Source: Flavobacterium caeni (lineage in GTDB: Bacteria > Bacteroidota > Bacteroidia > Flavobacteriales > Flavobacteriaceae). From it: a DNA stretch of 64,000 nt. Numbering within the stretch: position 1 is the stretch's first letter; each line of letters begins with the position of its first letter. The stretch is from the NCBI RefSeq assembly GCF_900101895.1, contig NZ_FMVF01000003.1, forward strand, positions 239,258-303,257. Reading direction: 5' to 3'. Under the pieces are notes generated by a model, which did no database searches, had not been told where the DNA came from, and saw only the letters and a list, made by a program, of their open reading frames with translations. The position numbers and the translations under genes are program-made. Below are positions 34,475 to 43,751 of the stretch, in pieces.

Positions 34475-34504
34475 ACCCCGTCCGGTTTTGGATGGGGTTT
34501 TTTT
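34475..34504 (+). terminator. Terminator of sucD
   Basis: ACCCCGTCC, a 6-nt loop and GGATGGGGT form a 9-bp stem (with one G-T pair) followed by a run of seven T, 26 nt after the sucD stop codon. Confidence 0.85.
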
Positions 34505-34576
34505 ATATATTTACGGGGTTGGAATCTTGCCTGGTTATCAGAATTATCTTATTTGTCAATTTCAAAAACATTGCTT

Positions 34577-36724
34577 GTGAAAAAACTTTACCTTTTTAGT
34601 TTATTGTTGTTTGGCGCTCTGGGACAGGCGCAGATTGTGTTTCCAGATCCGAATTTGAAAGCTGCGCTGCTGAGCGAACAGCTGTTTATGGATACCATTG
34701 ACTTCGATGGTGATGGCGAAATCAGTTTGTATGAAGCAAGCCAATGGTCTTATCCGATAGACATAAGCAACGCAGGCATCTCTGATTTGAGCGGGCTGGA
34801 ATATTTCATTTATGTTACCGAGATCAGGGCCCAAGGAAACCAAATTACATCGATAGACACGAGCCCCTTTATCGGGCTGGAGTTTCTGGACTTACGAGAC
34901 AATATGCTATCCGCGTTTACGTTCGATGTACAAACCCTATCAACCGCTTTTGGGTATCTTAGATTGGATCTGCGGGGTAACCCTATCAATACATTGAATA
35001 TTTTTTGCGGAGAAGGGAGTAGTACCGATACAGACGTCGACTTATTACTTACCGAAGTGCCTTCAAATATTTCTGTCGTTGGAGAAATTGATGCTTTCGG
35101 TTATTTCGGTACGCTTGCAACCAGTATTGATATTCCATTCAAGGTAGGTTCGCTTTTTATGTACGATGCGCCAAACCTTACCCATATTAATATTAGAAAT
35201 GGCTTTTCGGATCACTTGGTCATTGAAAACGTGCCCAATCTGCAACATGTTTGTGTCGAGCATAACCAAGATCAATACCCAATGGGTGTTGAAGAGGGTA
35301 TTGTGATTGACGGTGAAATACTATCGCAATGGCATACGGCTTACTTTGAGGTCAATAGATACTGCACGGTGGCCGAAGGGAGCAATTTTAACGAAATAAC
35401 AGGTTCCATGCGTTACGACAGCGCAGGCGATGGATGCGATGCGAACGACACCGCCTTTGCACATGCCAAATTTCAAATAACGGGTGACCAGGAGTTTATC
35501 GTTACTTCAAGATCTGATGGTACATACAGCAGTTTGCTGCCGCCGGGCGATTACTCCATTTCTCCTGTTTTGGGTAGCGAAAACAACTATTTCACGGTAT
35601 CTCCTGCCCAAGTGCCTTTTACGTTCCCCGTTGCAGGGAATTTGCTTTCTCAGGATTTCTGTCTGATGGCCAACGGCGCCCACCCAGACCTCGAAGTATC
35701 CATCGTTCCATTAGGCTTTGCGCGTCCCGGCTTCGATGCAAACTACAAATTGATCTATAAAAACAAAGGCACCGTCACACTCGACGGCACGGTAAGTTTT
35801 TCGCACGACAATACCGTCGAGTATGTAGGCGCCAACCCGGCGGTTTCGTCGCAAACCGCGCAACAACTGAACTGGAGTTTTACGGGACTGCAACCGTTCG
35901 AACAACGCGAGATCGTGGTGACGATGAACGTCAACTCGCCTACGGAAACCCCTGCGGTCAACGATGGCGACATCTTGACGTATGCCGCCAGCGTAACCCA
36001 CGGCCAAACCGAGGAGACGCCGAGCGATAACACAGCCACACTAAACCAAACGGTCACAAATTCCTTCGACCCGAACGACAAGACCTGTTTGGAGGGCAAC
36101 GCGATTGCGCCAAGCATGGTAGGGCAGTACGTGCATTATAAGATCAGGTTCGAGAATACGGGATCGGCCAACGCGACCAACATTGTCGTGAAGGATGTGA
36201 TCGATGCCGAGAAATTCGAGATTTCGAGCCTTGTCCCGATGGACGCAAGCCACGATTTTGTGACGCGCATTTCGGGCAACAACGTCGAATTCATCTTCGA
36301 GAACATCGACTTGCCGTTCGACGACGCCAACAACGACGGCTACGTGATGTTCAAGATACGCACCAAGCCGACGCTTGGGATCGGCGATTCGTTCAGCAAC
36401 GCGGCCAGCATCTACTTCGACTACAACCATCCGATCGTGACCGAGCCGGCCGTGACCACGGTGCAGTTGCTCGGCATGCAGGATTTTGCGTTCGAGACGG
36501 CGTTTGCATTGTATCCGAACCCGGCGCAGGACGTGCTCAATATCCAATCGAAATCAGACCTCAAGACACAATCGGTCGAGGTGTACAACGCGCTCGGGCA
36601 ATTGGTCATCGCGACCACCGATGCGGTAAATTCCGTAGACGTATCTAAATTGAAAACGGGCAATTATTTCGTGAAGATCAAGACCGGGCAAGGCGTGGCG
36701 CAGGCGCGGTTTGTTAAATCCTAA
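34577..36724 (+). CDS. Secreted T9SS protein with LRR-like, DUF11-like and sorting domains
   Basis: A 715-residue surface protein with a signal peptide (VKKLYLFSLLLFGALGQAQ). A calcium-loop-like DFDGDGEIS motif is followed by leucine-rich-like repeats (about 60-250, for example ISDLSGLEY, LEFLDLRDNML), a carboxypeptidase-like regulatory/SdrD-like domain (about 275-365), and a DUF11/conserved-repeat domain (about 375-620, with FDPNDKTCLEGNAI and YVHYKIRFENTGSANATNI). The last 70 residues are a type A T9SS tail (FALYPNPAQDVLNIQ, KTGNYFVKIK). The GTG at 34577 starts the signal peptide and is preferred to an upstream TTG. Base composition changes near 35690, with the 5' half richer in AT. Confidence 0.85.
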   Translation: MKKLYLFSLLLFGALGQAQIVFPDPNLKAALLSEQLFMDTIDFDGDGEISLYEASQWSYPIDISNAGISDLSGLEYFIYVTEIRAQGNQITSIDTSPFIGLEFLDLRDNMLSAFTFDVQTLSTAFGYLRLDLRGNPINTLNIFCGEGSSTDTDVDLLLTEVPSNISVVGEIDAFGYFGTLATSIDIPFKVGSLFMYDAPNLTHINIRNGFSDHLVIENVPNLQHVCVEHNQDQYPMGVEEGIVIDGEILSQWHTAYFEVNRYCTVAEGSNFNEITGSMRYDSAGDGCDANDTAFAHAKFQITGDQEFIVTSRSDGTYSSLLPPGDYSISPVLGSENNYFTVSPAQVPFTFPVAGNLLSQDFCLMANGAHPDLEVSIVPLGFARPGFDANYKLIYKNKGTVTLDGTVSFSHDNTVEYVGANPAVSSQTAQQLNWSFTGLQPFEQREIVVTMNVNSPTETPAVNDGDILTYAASVTHGQTEETPSDNTATLNQTVTNSFDPNDKTCLEGNAIAPSMVGQYVHYKIRFENTGSANATNIVVKDVIDAEKFEISSLVPMDASHDFVTRISGNNVEFIFENIDLPFDDANNDGYVMFKIRTKPTLGIGDSFSNAASIYFDYNHPIVTEPAVTTVQLLGMQDFAFETAFALYPNPAQDVLNIQSKSDLKTQSVEVYNALGQLVIATTDAVNSVDVSKLKTGNYFVKIKTGQGVAQARFVKS

Positions 36725-36816
36725 TTTTGTCGTAGGGTAAACCCCTTGCAAACTGTTACACTAAAAACCGGGCAGTCTCATAGGTTCGGTTTACATAAGA
36801 ATTCATTTCATGTGTG

Positions 36817-36849
36817 GCCGCGTCCGACGCTCTCGGATGCGGCTTTTTT
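36817..36849 (+). terminator. Terminator of the T9SS gene
   Basis: GCCGCGTCCGA, a 5-nt loop and TCGGATGCGGC form an 11-bp stem (one G-T pair) followed by six T. It lies 92 nt after the stop codon, against the 3' end of the convergent gene. Confidence 0.85.
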
Positions 36850-37549
36850 ATTGGTTGTAGAACCGGCTGTCCCACATTTGCGCACTGAAACTTCGGCCGC
36901 GCATAAAAAAGCCATACATGGCCACGGCAAAAACCGATTTGAACAAAAACAAAAAGATAATCAGTTTGGCCCAAGGAATTTTTTCGCCCAATTGATTGAT
37001 GGGAATCATCCAAGTCAGCAACAAACTCAACAGCACACAAAAAGCGGTAAACCAACCCAGGTTGCGCAACGGAAGCACCAGCCATTTTCGAACCGAACCG
37101 AGGTCGCCGCCCCATTGGTGCACCAGGTAAAAATAGTCGTTGTCAAGCGGCACAAAAAGCAGCGGGTCGTCGTAGTTGTCGAGTTTGAACGCGCCCGTCG
37201 GGGCCATGATCCTAAAATGCCCGAGCCGCGTTTGGTGGCGGTTTTCGAGCTCGCGGATTGCAGACAACGCTTCCTCGGGAAAGTGATTCCTGAACCTTTG
37301 GCTTTCGAGGAAACGCAGTCGGTAGTCGATACACACTTTCCTGATTTGGGACAGCGAAAAAATCCGATCGGTTTCGAGCAAATCGAAAATCATTTGGTTG
37401 GGCGCTGTTGTGCCGTTTTGCAAGGCATCGATGGTTTGCGCGCGACGCTGCTCGTGCAACGCCAATACCGAGGCCACTTCGCGTAGGATCGAATCTTCAT
37501 GGGATTTGTTTCGCTGTTTGAGCAGTTCTTGTTTTAGATCGACACGCAT
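36848..37549 (-). CDS. Conserved hypothetical protein with two C-terminal membrane helices
   Basis: A 233-residue protein with a helical, charged N-terminal half (about 1-90, RVDLKQELLKQRNKSHEDSI), a central soluble part with LFVPLDNDYFYLVHQWGGDL, and two transmembrane helices near the C-terminus (about 160-180 and 190-212). It resembles conserved flavobacterial proteins of unknown function. The ATG at 37549 was chosen over one 99 nt upstream because the extra residues look non-coding and would extend across the divergent fabG promoter region. No function can be assigned. Confidence 0.65.
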   Translation of the reverse strand: MRVDLKQELLKQRNKSHEDSILREVASVLALHEQRRAQTIDALQNGTTAPNQMIFDLLETDRIFSLSQIRKVCIDYRLRFLESQRFRNHFPEEALSAIRELENRHQTRLGHFRIMAPTGAFKLDNYDDPLLFVPLDNDYFYLVHQWGGDLGSVRKWLVLPLRNLGWFTAFCVLLSLLLTWMIPINQLGEKIPWAKLIIFLFLFKSVFAVAMYGFFMRGRSFSAQMWDSRFYNQ

Positions 37550-37655
37550 CGGGTTTTGTATAAGTGATTTAAAGATACGTCCGAAATCCGAAAAAACGCA
37601 CGCCCATGTTGTTAAAACTTCGCATCGGCTTACCACCTTTGCAAGCAAATATTGC

Positions 37656-37663
37656 TATATTTG
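37656..37663 (+). promoter_or_regulatory. -7 element TATATTTG of fabG
   Basis: An exact TAnnTTTG match 38 nt upstream of the fabG start codon. A TTTG at 37638-37641 is only 14 nt away, shorter than the preferred spacing. Confidence 0.5.
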
Positions 37664-37701
37664 ACACTTCAAACATACCAAAACTAACAAACCAACTCAG
37701 T

Positions 37702-38448
37702 ATGAAGATTCTAGAAGGAAAAGTAGCGATCATCACCGGGGCCAGCCGCGGAATAGGCAAAGGAATAGCCGAAGTTTTCGCCAAGCACGGGGCCAACGTC
37801 GCCTTTACTTACAGCTCATCGGCCGCTTCTGCGCAAGAACTCGAGAACCAACTCAATGCGATGGGCATCAAATCGAAGGGCTATCAGTCGAATGCCGCCG
37901 ATTACGAGCAGGCGCACAAACTCATCGACGACGTACTGGCCGATTTTGGCACCATCGATATTTTGATCAACAACGCCGGCATCACCAAGGACAACCTTTT
38001 GATGCGTATGGGCGAAGAAGATTTCGACCAGGTGATCGATGTGAACCTCAAATCGGTGTTCAACATGACCAAGGCCGTCCAGAAGACGATGCTCAAAAAC
38101 CGCGCGGGTTCTATCATCAACATGAGTTCGGTGGTGGGCGTCAAGGGTAACGCCGGGCAAACCAATTATGCGGCTTCGAAAGCGGGCGTCATCGGGTTCA
38201 CCAAATCGGTGGCTTTGGAATTGGGTTCAAGAAACATCCGTTGCAACGCCATCGCCCCGGGATTCATCGAAACCGAAATGACGGGCAAACTCAACGAAGA
38301 CGTCGTACAAGGCTGGCGCGAAAGCATCCCGCTCAAACGCGGTGGTACGCCCGAAGACGTGGCCAACGCCTGTTTGTTCCTGGCTTCAGACCTGAGCGCC
38401 TATGTGACCGGGCAAGTCATGAACGTCGATGGCGGAATGTTGACTTAA
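37702..38448 (+). CDS. fabG: 3-oxoacyl-ACP reductase FabG
   Basis: FabG reduces 3-oxoacyl-ACP with NADPH in fatty-acid elongation. The 248-residue short-chain dehydrogenase has the cofactor motif TGASRGIGKGIAEVF (residues 12-26), the NNAGIT motif, catalytic Ser in INMSSVVGVKGNAGQ, and the YAASKAG motif with catalytic Tyr and Lys. It ends in GQVMNVDGGMLT, the FabG tail. The ATG at 37702 was preferred to one 96 nt upstream because it is the family start and lies downstream of the -7 element. An inverted heptamer-repeat element follows its stop codon. Confidence 0.95.
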   Translation: MKILEGKVAIITGASRGIGKGIAEVFAKHGANVAFTYSSSAASAQELENQLNAMGIKSKGYQSNAADYEQAHKLIDDVLADFGTIDILINNAGITKDNLLMRMGEEDFDQVIDVNLKSVFNMTKAVQKTMLKNRAGSIINMSSVVGVKGNAGQTNYAASKAGVIGFTKSVALELGSRNIRCNAIAPGFIETEMTGKLNEDVVQGWRESIPLKRGGTPEDVANACLFLASDLSAYVTGQVMNVDGGMLT

Positions 38449-38530
38449 TTTATTTTGAATGTTGAATTTTGAATTTTAAATTGTTTGGGTTTCGCCCCAT
38501 CTGGAACTTAAAATTTAGAATTTAAAATAA
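38449..38530. repeat. Heptamer inverted-repeat element after fabG
   Basis: The left arm is GTTGAAT, TTTGAAT, TTTAAAT units; the right arm is ACTTAAA, ATTTAGA, ATTTAAA, ATAA. Read as RNA, most left-right mismatches become G-U pairs. A loop containing GGGTTTCGCCCC lies between. No U run follows. Confidence 0.65.
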
Positions 38531-38537
38531 CCCCTTG

Positions 38538-40577
38538 ATGACCACATCCACCATACTGTTGATCATTCTTTCACTGGCCGTGGCGGCGGGTTTGTCATTT
38601 TACCAATACTTTTACAAGGCCGGCCAAAGGAACAAAATCCATCTTTGGCTGGCTTTGTTGCGTTTTGTGGCGCTGTTTGGCTTGTTGCTTTTGCTGATCA
38701 ATCCGGTGGTTTCGCGCAAGACGTTCGAAACACAAAAGACACCGCTGGCCATTGCGGTCGACAATTCGGCGTCGGTAACCGATCTTAAAGCCGACAAAAC
38801 GGCGCGCGACTTGTATCGGGAACTTGCCGGGAACAAACAGCTTCGCGACAAGTTCGACATCCAACCCTATGTTTTCGCCGACGAATTCGAACCGATGACG
38901 GCCGAGGGGCAGGCGCTCGATTTCAAGGGAAGCCAAACCAACATCGACCTTGCGGCCAAAAACCTCAAGACGCTGCACAAAAACAAGACGTTCCCAACCG
39001 TGCTCATCACCGACGGCAACCAAACCTCGGGCAACGACTATGTGTACGGTTTTGACCCGAACAACAAAGTGTTTCCGCTGGTGTTGGGCGATACGGCCAC
39101 CGTCATGGATTTGCGTATCGGCCAACTCAATGTCAACAAGTATGCGTTCCACAAGAACAAGTTTCCGGTAGAGGTTTTCTTGCAGTATTCGGGCAACAAA
39201 CCGCTGACGGCCAATTTTAGCATTGCGCAGGGCGGTACCGTTTACCACAAACAAACGGTGGCGTTCTCGTCGTCCAAGCGTTCGGCTGTTGTGAATGTGT
39301 TGCTTCCCGCCGACCGCACGGGTTTGCAGGTATTCAAGGCTTCTGTCGCGTCGCCCGTGCAAGAGAAGAATACGTACAACAACGCCAAGAATTTTGCGGT
39401 CGAGGTGATCGATCAACGCACTGAGATCGCAATCGTTTCGACCATCAGCCATCCCGACATCGGGGCGCTAAAACGCGCGATCGAAAGCAATCCACAACGC
39501 AAAGTAACCATCGTTAAGCCGCAAGAAATCAAATCGTTGTCCGATTACAATGTGCTGGTTTTGTACCAACCCAATCCGGCTTTCAAACCGCTGCTGGACC
39601 AGAACAAAACGGCAGGTGTCAATACGTTTGTCGTGACCGGAACGGCAACCGATTTCCAGTTTTTGAACCTGAACCAAAATCAGCTGGTTTTTCGCATGAG
39701 CGGCCAATCGGAGGACTATTTACCGTCGTTCGAGAGCCAATTCAATTTGTTTGCGCTCGACGACATCGGGTTCGACAACCTGCCGCCGTTGCAAAACGCG
39801 TTCGGGACGGTCACTGTCAACGGAAGCACCAACGTGCTGCTTTCGTCGCGCATACGCAACATCGCCACGGGCGCGCCATTGTTGGCTTTTGCCGAGAATC
39901 AAGGAAAACGCGCGGCCTTTTTGCTGGGCGAAAACAGTTGGAAATGGCGGTTGCAGAGCCACGTCGATCACCAATCGTTTGAGAAATACGATGTGTTTAT
40001 CGACAAGATCATCCAGTTTTTGGCATCGAACAATGCACGCAAGTCGCTTGTCGTGAACCATGAAAGTTTTTACAATTCGGGCGAGGCCATCGAAATTACG
40101 GCGCAGTTTTTCAACAAGAATTATGAATTCGACGAAAAAGCCCAACTGTCGATTTCGTTGACCCACAAAGCAACCAGTCAAACCAAACATTACGACCTGC
40201 TCAAAACCAACAACGCCTACAAAGTCAACCTCGACGGGTTGGCGGCAGGCCAGTATCAGTTTGCCGTGCGCGAGCGGAACTCGAAAACCACCTACAACGG
40301 CTATTTCGAGATACTCGATTTTGACATCGAAAAACAGTTCGTCAATCCCGATTTGGGCAAACTGCAACAGCTGGCCACGCAAACGCAAGGGCAGGTATTT
40401 GTGCCCAATCAGTTGGATGCACTGGTCAAGCAACTGCTCGAAGACCAGCGCTACCAGGCGGTACAAAAAGCCATCGCCAAGAAAACCCCGCTCATCGAAT
40501 GGGTTTGGTTGCTGGTGATCATCGCCGCAGCGTTGGCCACCGAATGGTTTGTACGCAAATACCACGGCATGTTGTAA
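38538..40577 (+). CDS. VWA-like membrane protein (BatA/B-type)
   Basis: A 679-residue protein with two N-terminal membrane helices (about residues 4-22 and 37-57), a long periplasmic part and a C-terminal helix (EWVWLLVIIAAALATEWFV). Right after the second helix, LAIAVDNSASVTDLKADK carries the D-x-S-x-S metal-binding motif of von Willebrand A domains. This layout is seen in Bacteroidetes proteins near the Bat family and cell-envelope proteins. The ATG at 38538 directly follows a TTG and was taken as the start. The partner is unknown. Confidence 0.75.
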   Translation: MTTSTILLIILSLAVAAGLSFYQYFYKAGQRNKIHLWLALLRFVALFGLLLLLINPVVSRKTFETQKTPLAIAVDNSASVTDLKADKTARDLYRELAGNKQLRDKFDIQPYVFADEFEPMTAEGQALDFKGSQTNIDLAAKNLKTLHKNKTFPTVLITDGNQTSGNDYVYGFDPNNKVFPLVLGDTATVMDLRIGQLNVNKYAFHKNKFPVEVFLQYSGNKPLTANFSIAQGGTVYHKQTVAFSSSKRSAVVNVLLPADRTGLQVFKASVASPVQEKNTYNNAKNFAVEVIDQRTEIAIVSTISHPDIGALKRAIESNPQRKVTIVKPQEIKSLSDYNVLVLYQPNPAFKPLLDQNKTAGVNTFVVTGTATDFQFLNLNQNQLVFRMSGQSEDYLPSFESQFNLFALDDIGFDNLPPLQNAFGTVTVNGSTNVLLSSRIRNIATGAPLLAFAENQGKRAAFLLGENSWKWRLQSHVDHQSFEKYDVFIDKIIQFLASNNARKSLVVNHESFYNSGEAIEITAQFFNKNYEFDEKAQLSISLTHKATSQTKHYDLLKTNNAYKVNLDGLAAGQYQFAVRERNSKTTYNGYFEILDFDIEKQFVNPDLGKLQQLATQTQGQVFVPNQLDALVKQLLEDQRYQAVQKAIAKKTPLIEWVWLLVIIAAALATEWFVRKYHGML

Positions 40578-40639
40578 AAATGCAACGCAGGCCGCGCCGT
40601 GTGTCGAATAATTTGATACTTTAGCCCAAAATTACCCCC

Positions 40640-41053
40640 ATGAAAACTACCGCGATAGTAGTGTTGATGCTGTTTGCCGGTTCGGCGTTCGGGCAATGGC
40701 AGTCCGATTTAAAGGCCGCCATCAAAGAAGCGTCGGCCACCGACAAAAAGGTGCTGTTGTACTTTACGGGTGGCGAAGATTGCGAGAATTGCATCCAATT
40801 GCAACAACAAGTACTCGAAACCACCGAGTTTTTGGCGTATGCACGGGAGCACTTTGTATTGGTGCGGCAGGATTTCCTGTCGAAGGAAAACCTCGAAGAA
40901 AACCTGCTCATTGTCGAGAAGTACAACAAGGACGGCTTTTTTCCTCTCGTCGTCATCATCGGTGGCAACGCCAAGAGGATCGGGCAAATAGGCGTATACC
41001 AAAACGAGACGCCCGGCCAATACATCGATAAATTGCGCGCGCTGGCGCACTAG
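40640..41053 (+). CDS. Periplasmic thioredoxin-fold protein
   Basis: A 137-residue protein with a Sec signal peptide (MKTTAIVVLMLFAGSAFGQ) and a thioredoxin-like fold. VLLYFTGGEDCENCIQLQQQV contains a CxxC (CENC) after the central strand (around residues 50-53), and FPLVVIIGGNAKRIG provides the later strand with a Pro near the position of the family's cis-proline. It probably reduces or isomerises disulfides in the periplasm, or is a thioredoxin-like remnant with a specialised partner. It lies 62 nt after the VWA gene, possibly in one transcript. Confidence 0.82.
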   Translation: MKTTAIVVLMLFAGSAFGQWQSDLKAAIKEASATDKKVLLYFTGGEDCENCIQLQQQVLETTEFLAYAREHFVLVRQDFLSKENLEENLLIVEKYNKDGFFPLVVIIGGNAKRIGQIGVYQNETPGQYIDKLRALAH

Positions 41054-41151
41054 CCCTTTTCGGAATTTCCAAAAAAACGCCGCGGAGAATCGAATATCCG
41101 CAAATCTTTGCCGTTCGTGGTCTTTGGCTTTTTTTTACTGCGCGAAAAACC

Positions 41152-41159
41152 TATATTTA
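41152..41159 (+). promoter_or_regulatory. -7-like element TATATTTA before the amide-ligase operon
   Basis: TATATTTA differs from TAnnTTTG at the last base and lies 22 nt upstream of the esterase start. A TTTG at 41123-41126 lies 25 nt further upstream, slightly beyond the usual spacing. Confidence 0.35.
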
Positions 41160-41181
41160 CGCGAGAAGTTTGACGTTTTTT

Positions 41182-42315
41182 ATGAAGTCCCCCAAACAAA
41201 CTGTATTAGACGAAGTAGACGATTTGACCGAGCCGCAGCTCAACATCCTGCTTACCACGGACGAGGACGACGACCGTCCGGTGTACCTGTCCGGCAATTT
41301 CAACCAATGGCATACCCAAGACCCGCTTTTTGAGATGGAACGCATCGGCAACGGACTGTACCACTACAAGTTCGCGCCCGATTTTGTGTACCCCGATGAA
41401 TTGTTGTACAAATTCACCAAAGGCGATTGGAGCGAGGTCGAGATCGACAAATACGGCAACCGCACCGAGAACCGTTCGTGCAAACAACACACGGGCGTTA
41501 GAAAGGAGCACGTCGACAAATGGCGCCACAACTGGCTGCCTTTCCGGTCGCATTTTTTGCCCAAGATCGAACTGATTTCGGAGGAATTCGAAATGCCGCA
41601 ACTCAACAAAAAGCGAAAGATATGGGCGCTCTTGCCCCATGATTACGACAAGTCGCAGGAACACTATCCTGTTTTGTATCTGCAGGATGCGCAGAATCTG
41701 TTCAACGAAAACGCCAAGTACGGCAACTGGGAAATCGATAAAAAACTGGCGGTGATGTCCGAGTACAAAATCGGCAAGATCATCATCATCGCCATCGAAC
41801 ACGCCGAACAGGACCGTATCAAGGAATACAATGTGGGCAAAACGGTGCTGGGGGCGGGACAGGGCAAAAAATACATCCGCTTTGTGACCGATACGCTCAA
41901 GCCGTTTGTCGACAAAAAATACCGCACCAAACCCGAACGCGAACATACCGGCATTGGCGGCAGTTCGATGGGTGGGCTCGTGAGCATTTACAGCGGATTG
42001 ATGTACCCCGAGGTCTACGGCAAACTCATGATTTTTTCGCCATCGTTGTGGGTTGTGCCCAAGATGAATTTCAGCGGCGTCGAATTTGACGAGCCCGCCG
42101 ACACCAAGATTTATTTGTATGCGGGCGGCGACGAAAGCGCGACGATGATCAAACACGTCAAACAATTCAAGAACAACCTGGTCCAGAACGCTTTTGTGTC
42201 GGACAAGATGAAAATCAAACTCAGCATCAACGCGCTGGGCAAACACAACGAGATTTACTGGAGCGACGAGTTCCCGAAAGCCATCGAATGGCTCTATTTT
42301 AGCAATAAAGACTGA
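41182..42315 (+). CDS. Esterase with N-terminal CBM48/E-set domain
   Basis: A 377-residue enzyme. Residues 15-110 form an E-set/CBM48-like domain (VYLSGNFNQWHTQDPLF, LLYKFTKGDWSEVEIDKYGN). Residues 120-377 are an esterase-D-type alpha/beta hydrolase with GIGGSSMGGLVSIYSG as nucleophile elbow, likely acid in GGDESATM and His in LGKHNEIYW. There is no signal peptide, so it acts in the cytoplasm. Its stop overlaps the M17 start by 1 nt (TGATG), and the M17 stop overlaps the ATP-grasp start, so the three are translationally coupled. The ATG at 41182 was preferred to a TTG four codons upstream. Confidence 0.88.
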   Translation: MKSPKQTVLDEVDDLTEPQLNILLTTDEDDDRPVYLSGNFNQWHTQDPLFEMERIGNGLYHYKFAPDFVYPDELLYKFTKGDWSEVEIDKYGNRTENRSCKQHTGVRKEHVDKWRHNWLPFRSHFLPKIELISEEFEMPQLNKKRKIWALLPHDYDKSQEHYPVLYLQDAQNLFNENAKYGNWEIDKKLAVMSEYKIGKIIIIAIEHAEQDRIKEYNVGKTVLGAGQGKKYIRFVTDTLKPFVDKKYRTKPEREHTGIGGSSMGGLVSIYSGLMYPEVYGKLMIFSPSLWVVPKMNFSGVEFDEPADTKIYLYAGGDESATMIKHVKQFKNNLVQNAFVSDKMKIKLSINALGKHNEIYWSDEFPKAIEWLYFSNKD

Positions 42316-43751
42316 TGAAGACAAACCACCTCAATTCACTCGACCAATTCCAAGGTACGCTGTTGATCCCTGTAACCGAAACCAGTCCGCAAAACCTGTT
42401 GCCGACCGAATTTCACGGCGTGTCGGTGCCTTCGCGCGTTTTTTTCGGTAAGAAAGACACCCATTATGTGGTCGAGAAATACGAAAGCCTTCACGTTTTT
42501 GTAGGCATCGGCAAAGACAGCGATTACAAGTCGTTGCGTACGATTTTCCGTCGTTTGGCGGCCAAGCAAAAAGAATTGTTCCAAAAACAAACCGCGTTGG
42601 TCTTGCCCGAATCGTTGTCGAAAACCCAAATCGAAGCGATCCTGTCCGGGCTGTATTGGGGAACCTACGACTTGGGCCATTTCAAAAAAACAGACGGACA
42701 TCCGCTGGCGGCACCCGATTTTACACTGCAACTCTTTTCGAAGAAAGACCAAAGTATGGTTGCCCAACGCGCGTTCAAGATTGCCGCCGCGCAATTGCAG
42801 ACGTTGCACCTGGTCGATTCGCCGCCCAACGTGGCCACGCCAAAATACCTGTCGGATTGGGCCAAAAGCGCGGGCGCGCAGTTCGGGTTTTCGGTCACCG
42901 TGCTCGACAGAAAAGAATGTCAGAAACAAAAAATCGATGCTTTTCTGGCCGTCGGCAAGGGCAGCGTCAACGAACCGCAGTTCATCATCATGGAATATTC
43001 GCCCGATAAGATCATCGACAAAACCAAACACATCGGCTTGGTAGGCAAGGGCATCACGTTCGATACGGGCGGGCTCAACATCAAGGTGGCGGGCATGTAC
43101 CACATGAAGTCGGACATGGCGGGCGGTGCGGCCGTACTCGGGGCCATGCAGCTCATCGCCGATTTAAAGCTACCGGTCAAGGTGACCGCCATTGTCCCGG
43201 CATGCGAGAGCGCGGTAGATGCGAATTCGTTTTTGCCGAGCGATGTCATCGGGAGCTATGCCGGACATTCGATCGAAATCATCGATACCGATGCCGAAGG
43301 CCGGTTGATTCTGGCCGACGGATTGTCGTACCTGATCAAGAACTACAAACCCGATACGATCGTCGATTTGGCGACGCTTACCGGGAGCGCCGTCGGAACG
43401 TTCGGATACGAGTGCGCGGCCTTGTTCACCAACAACGTCCAAATGGCGCAAAAAATGCAGCAGGCAGGCGACGCGATCGGGGAACGCAGTTGGCCGTTGC
43501 CGTTGTGGGACGCCTACAAGCCCGACATCGACAGCGATATCGCCGACGTCAAGAACTGGAGCGGAAAACCCGTTGCGGGCGCGATCACTGCAGCCAAGTT
43601 TCTCGAGTATTTTACTGAAGGACATACGGCATGGGCACATCTCGACATTGCGGGCGTGGCCTTTGGCGACGATGAATTTGCCAAAAGCAAGCACGCCACG
43701 GCCTTTGGTGTACAATTATTGACTACATTTATTGAAAACTATACGTTATGA
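42315..43751 (+). CDS. M17 leucyl aminopeptidase family protein
   Basis: A 478-residue dizinc peptidase of family M17. The catalytic domain (about 180-478) has VGKGITFDTGGLNIK, MKSDMAGGAAVLGAM and the hallmark DTDAEGRLILADGL, in which the family's NTDAEGRL reads DTDAEGRL; the metal ligands are present. The active site is therefore expected to be competent for N-terminal amino acid removal or transpeptidation. Length is normal. The gene is coupled by overlaps to an esterase upstream and an ATP-grasp ligase downstream, so its substrate may be the product of the ligase. Confidence 0.9.
   Translation: MKTNHLNSLDQFQGTLLIPVTETSPQNLLPTEFHGVSVPSRVFFGKKDTHYVVEKYESLHVFVGIGKDSDYKSLRTIFRRLAAKQKELFQKQTALVLPESLSKTQIEAILSGLYWGTYDLGHFKKTDGHPLAAPDFTLQLFSKKDQSMVAQRAFKIAAAQLQTLHLVDSPPNVATPKYLSDWAKSAGAQFGFSVTVLDRKECQKQKIDAFLAVGKGSVNEPQFIIMEYSPDKIIDKTKHIGLVGKGITFDTGGLNIKVAGMYHMKSDMAGGAAVLGAMQLIADLKLPVKVTAIVPACESAVDANSFLPSDVIGSYAGHSIEIIDTDAEGRLILADGLSYLIKNYKPDTIVDLATLTGSAVGTFGYECAALFTNNVQMAQKMQQAGDAIGERSWPLPLWDAYKPDIDSDIADVKNWSGKPVAGAITAAKFLEYFTEGHTAWAHLDIAGVAFGDDEFAKSKHATAFGVQLLTTFIENYTL

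Noticed and set aside
36746..36780. A GTTACA half-site after the T9SS gene.
   Set aside because: Only one half-site is present, downstream of a gene and without symmetry, so it was not counted with the TGTAAC palindromes.
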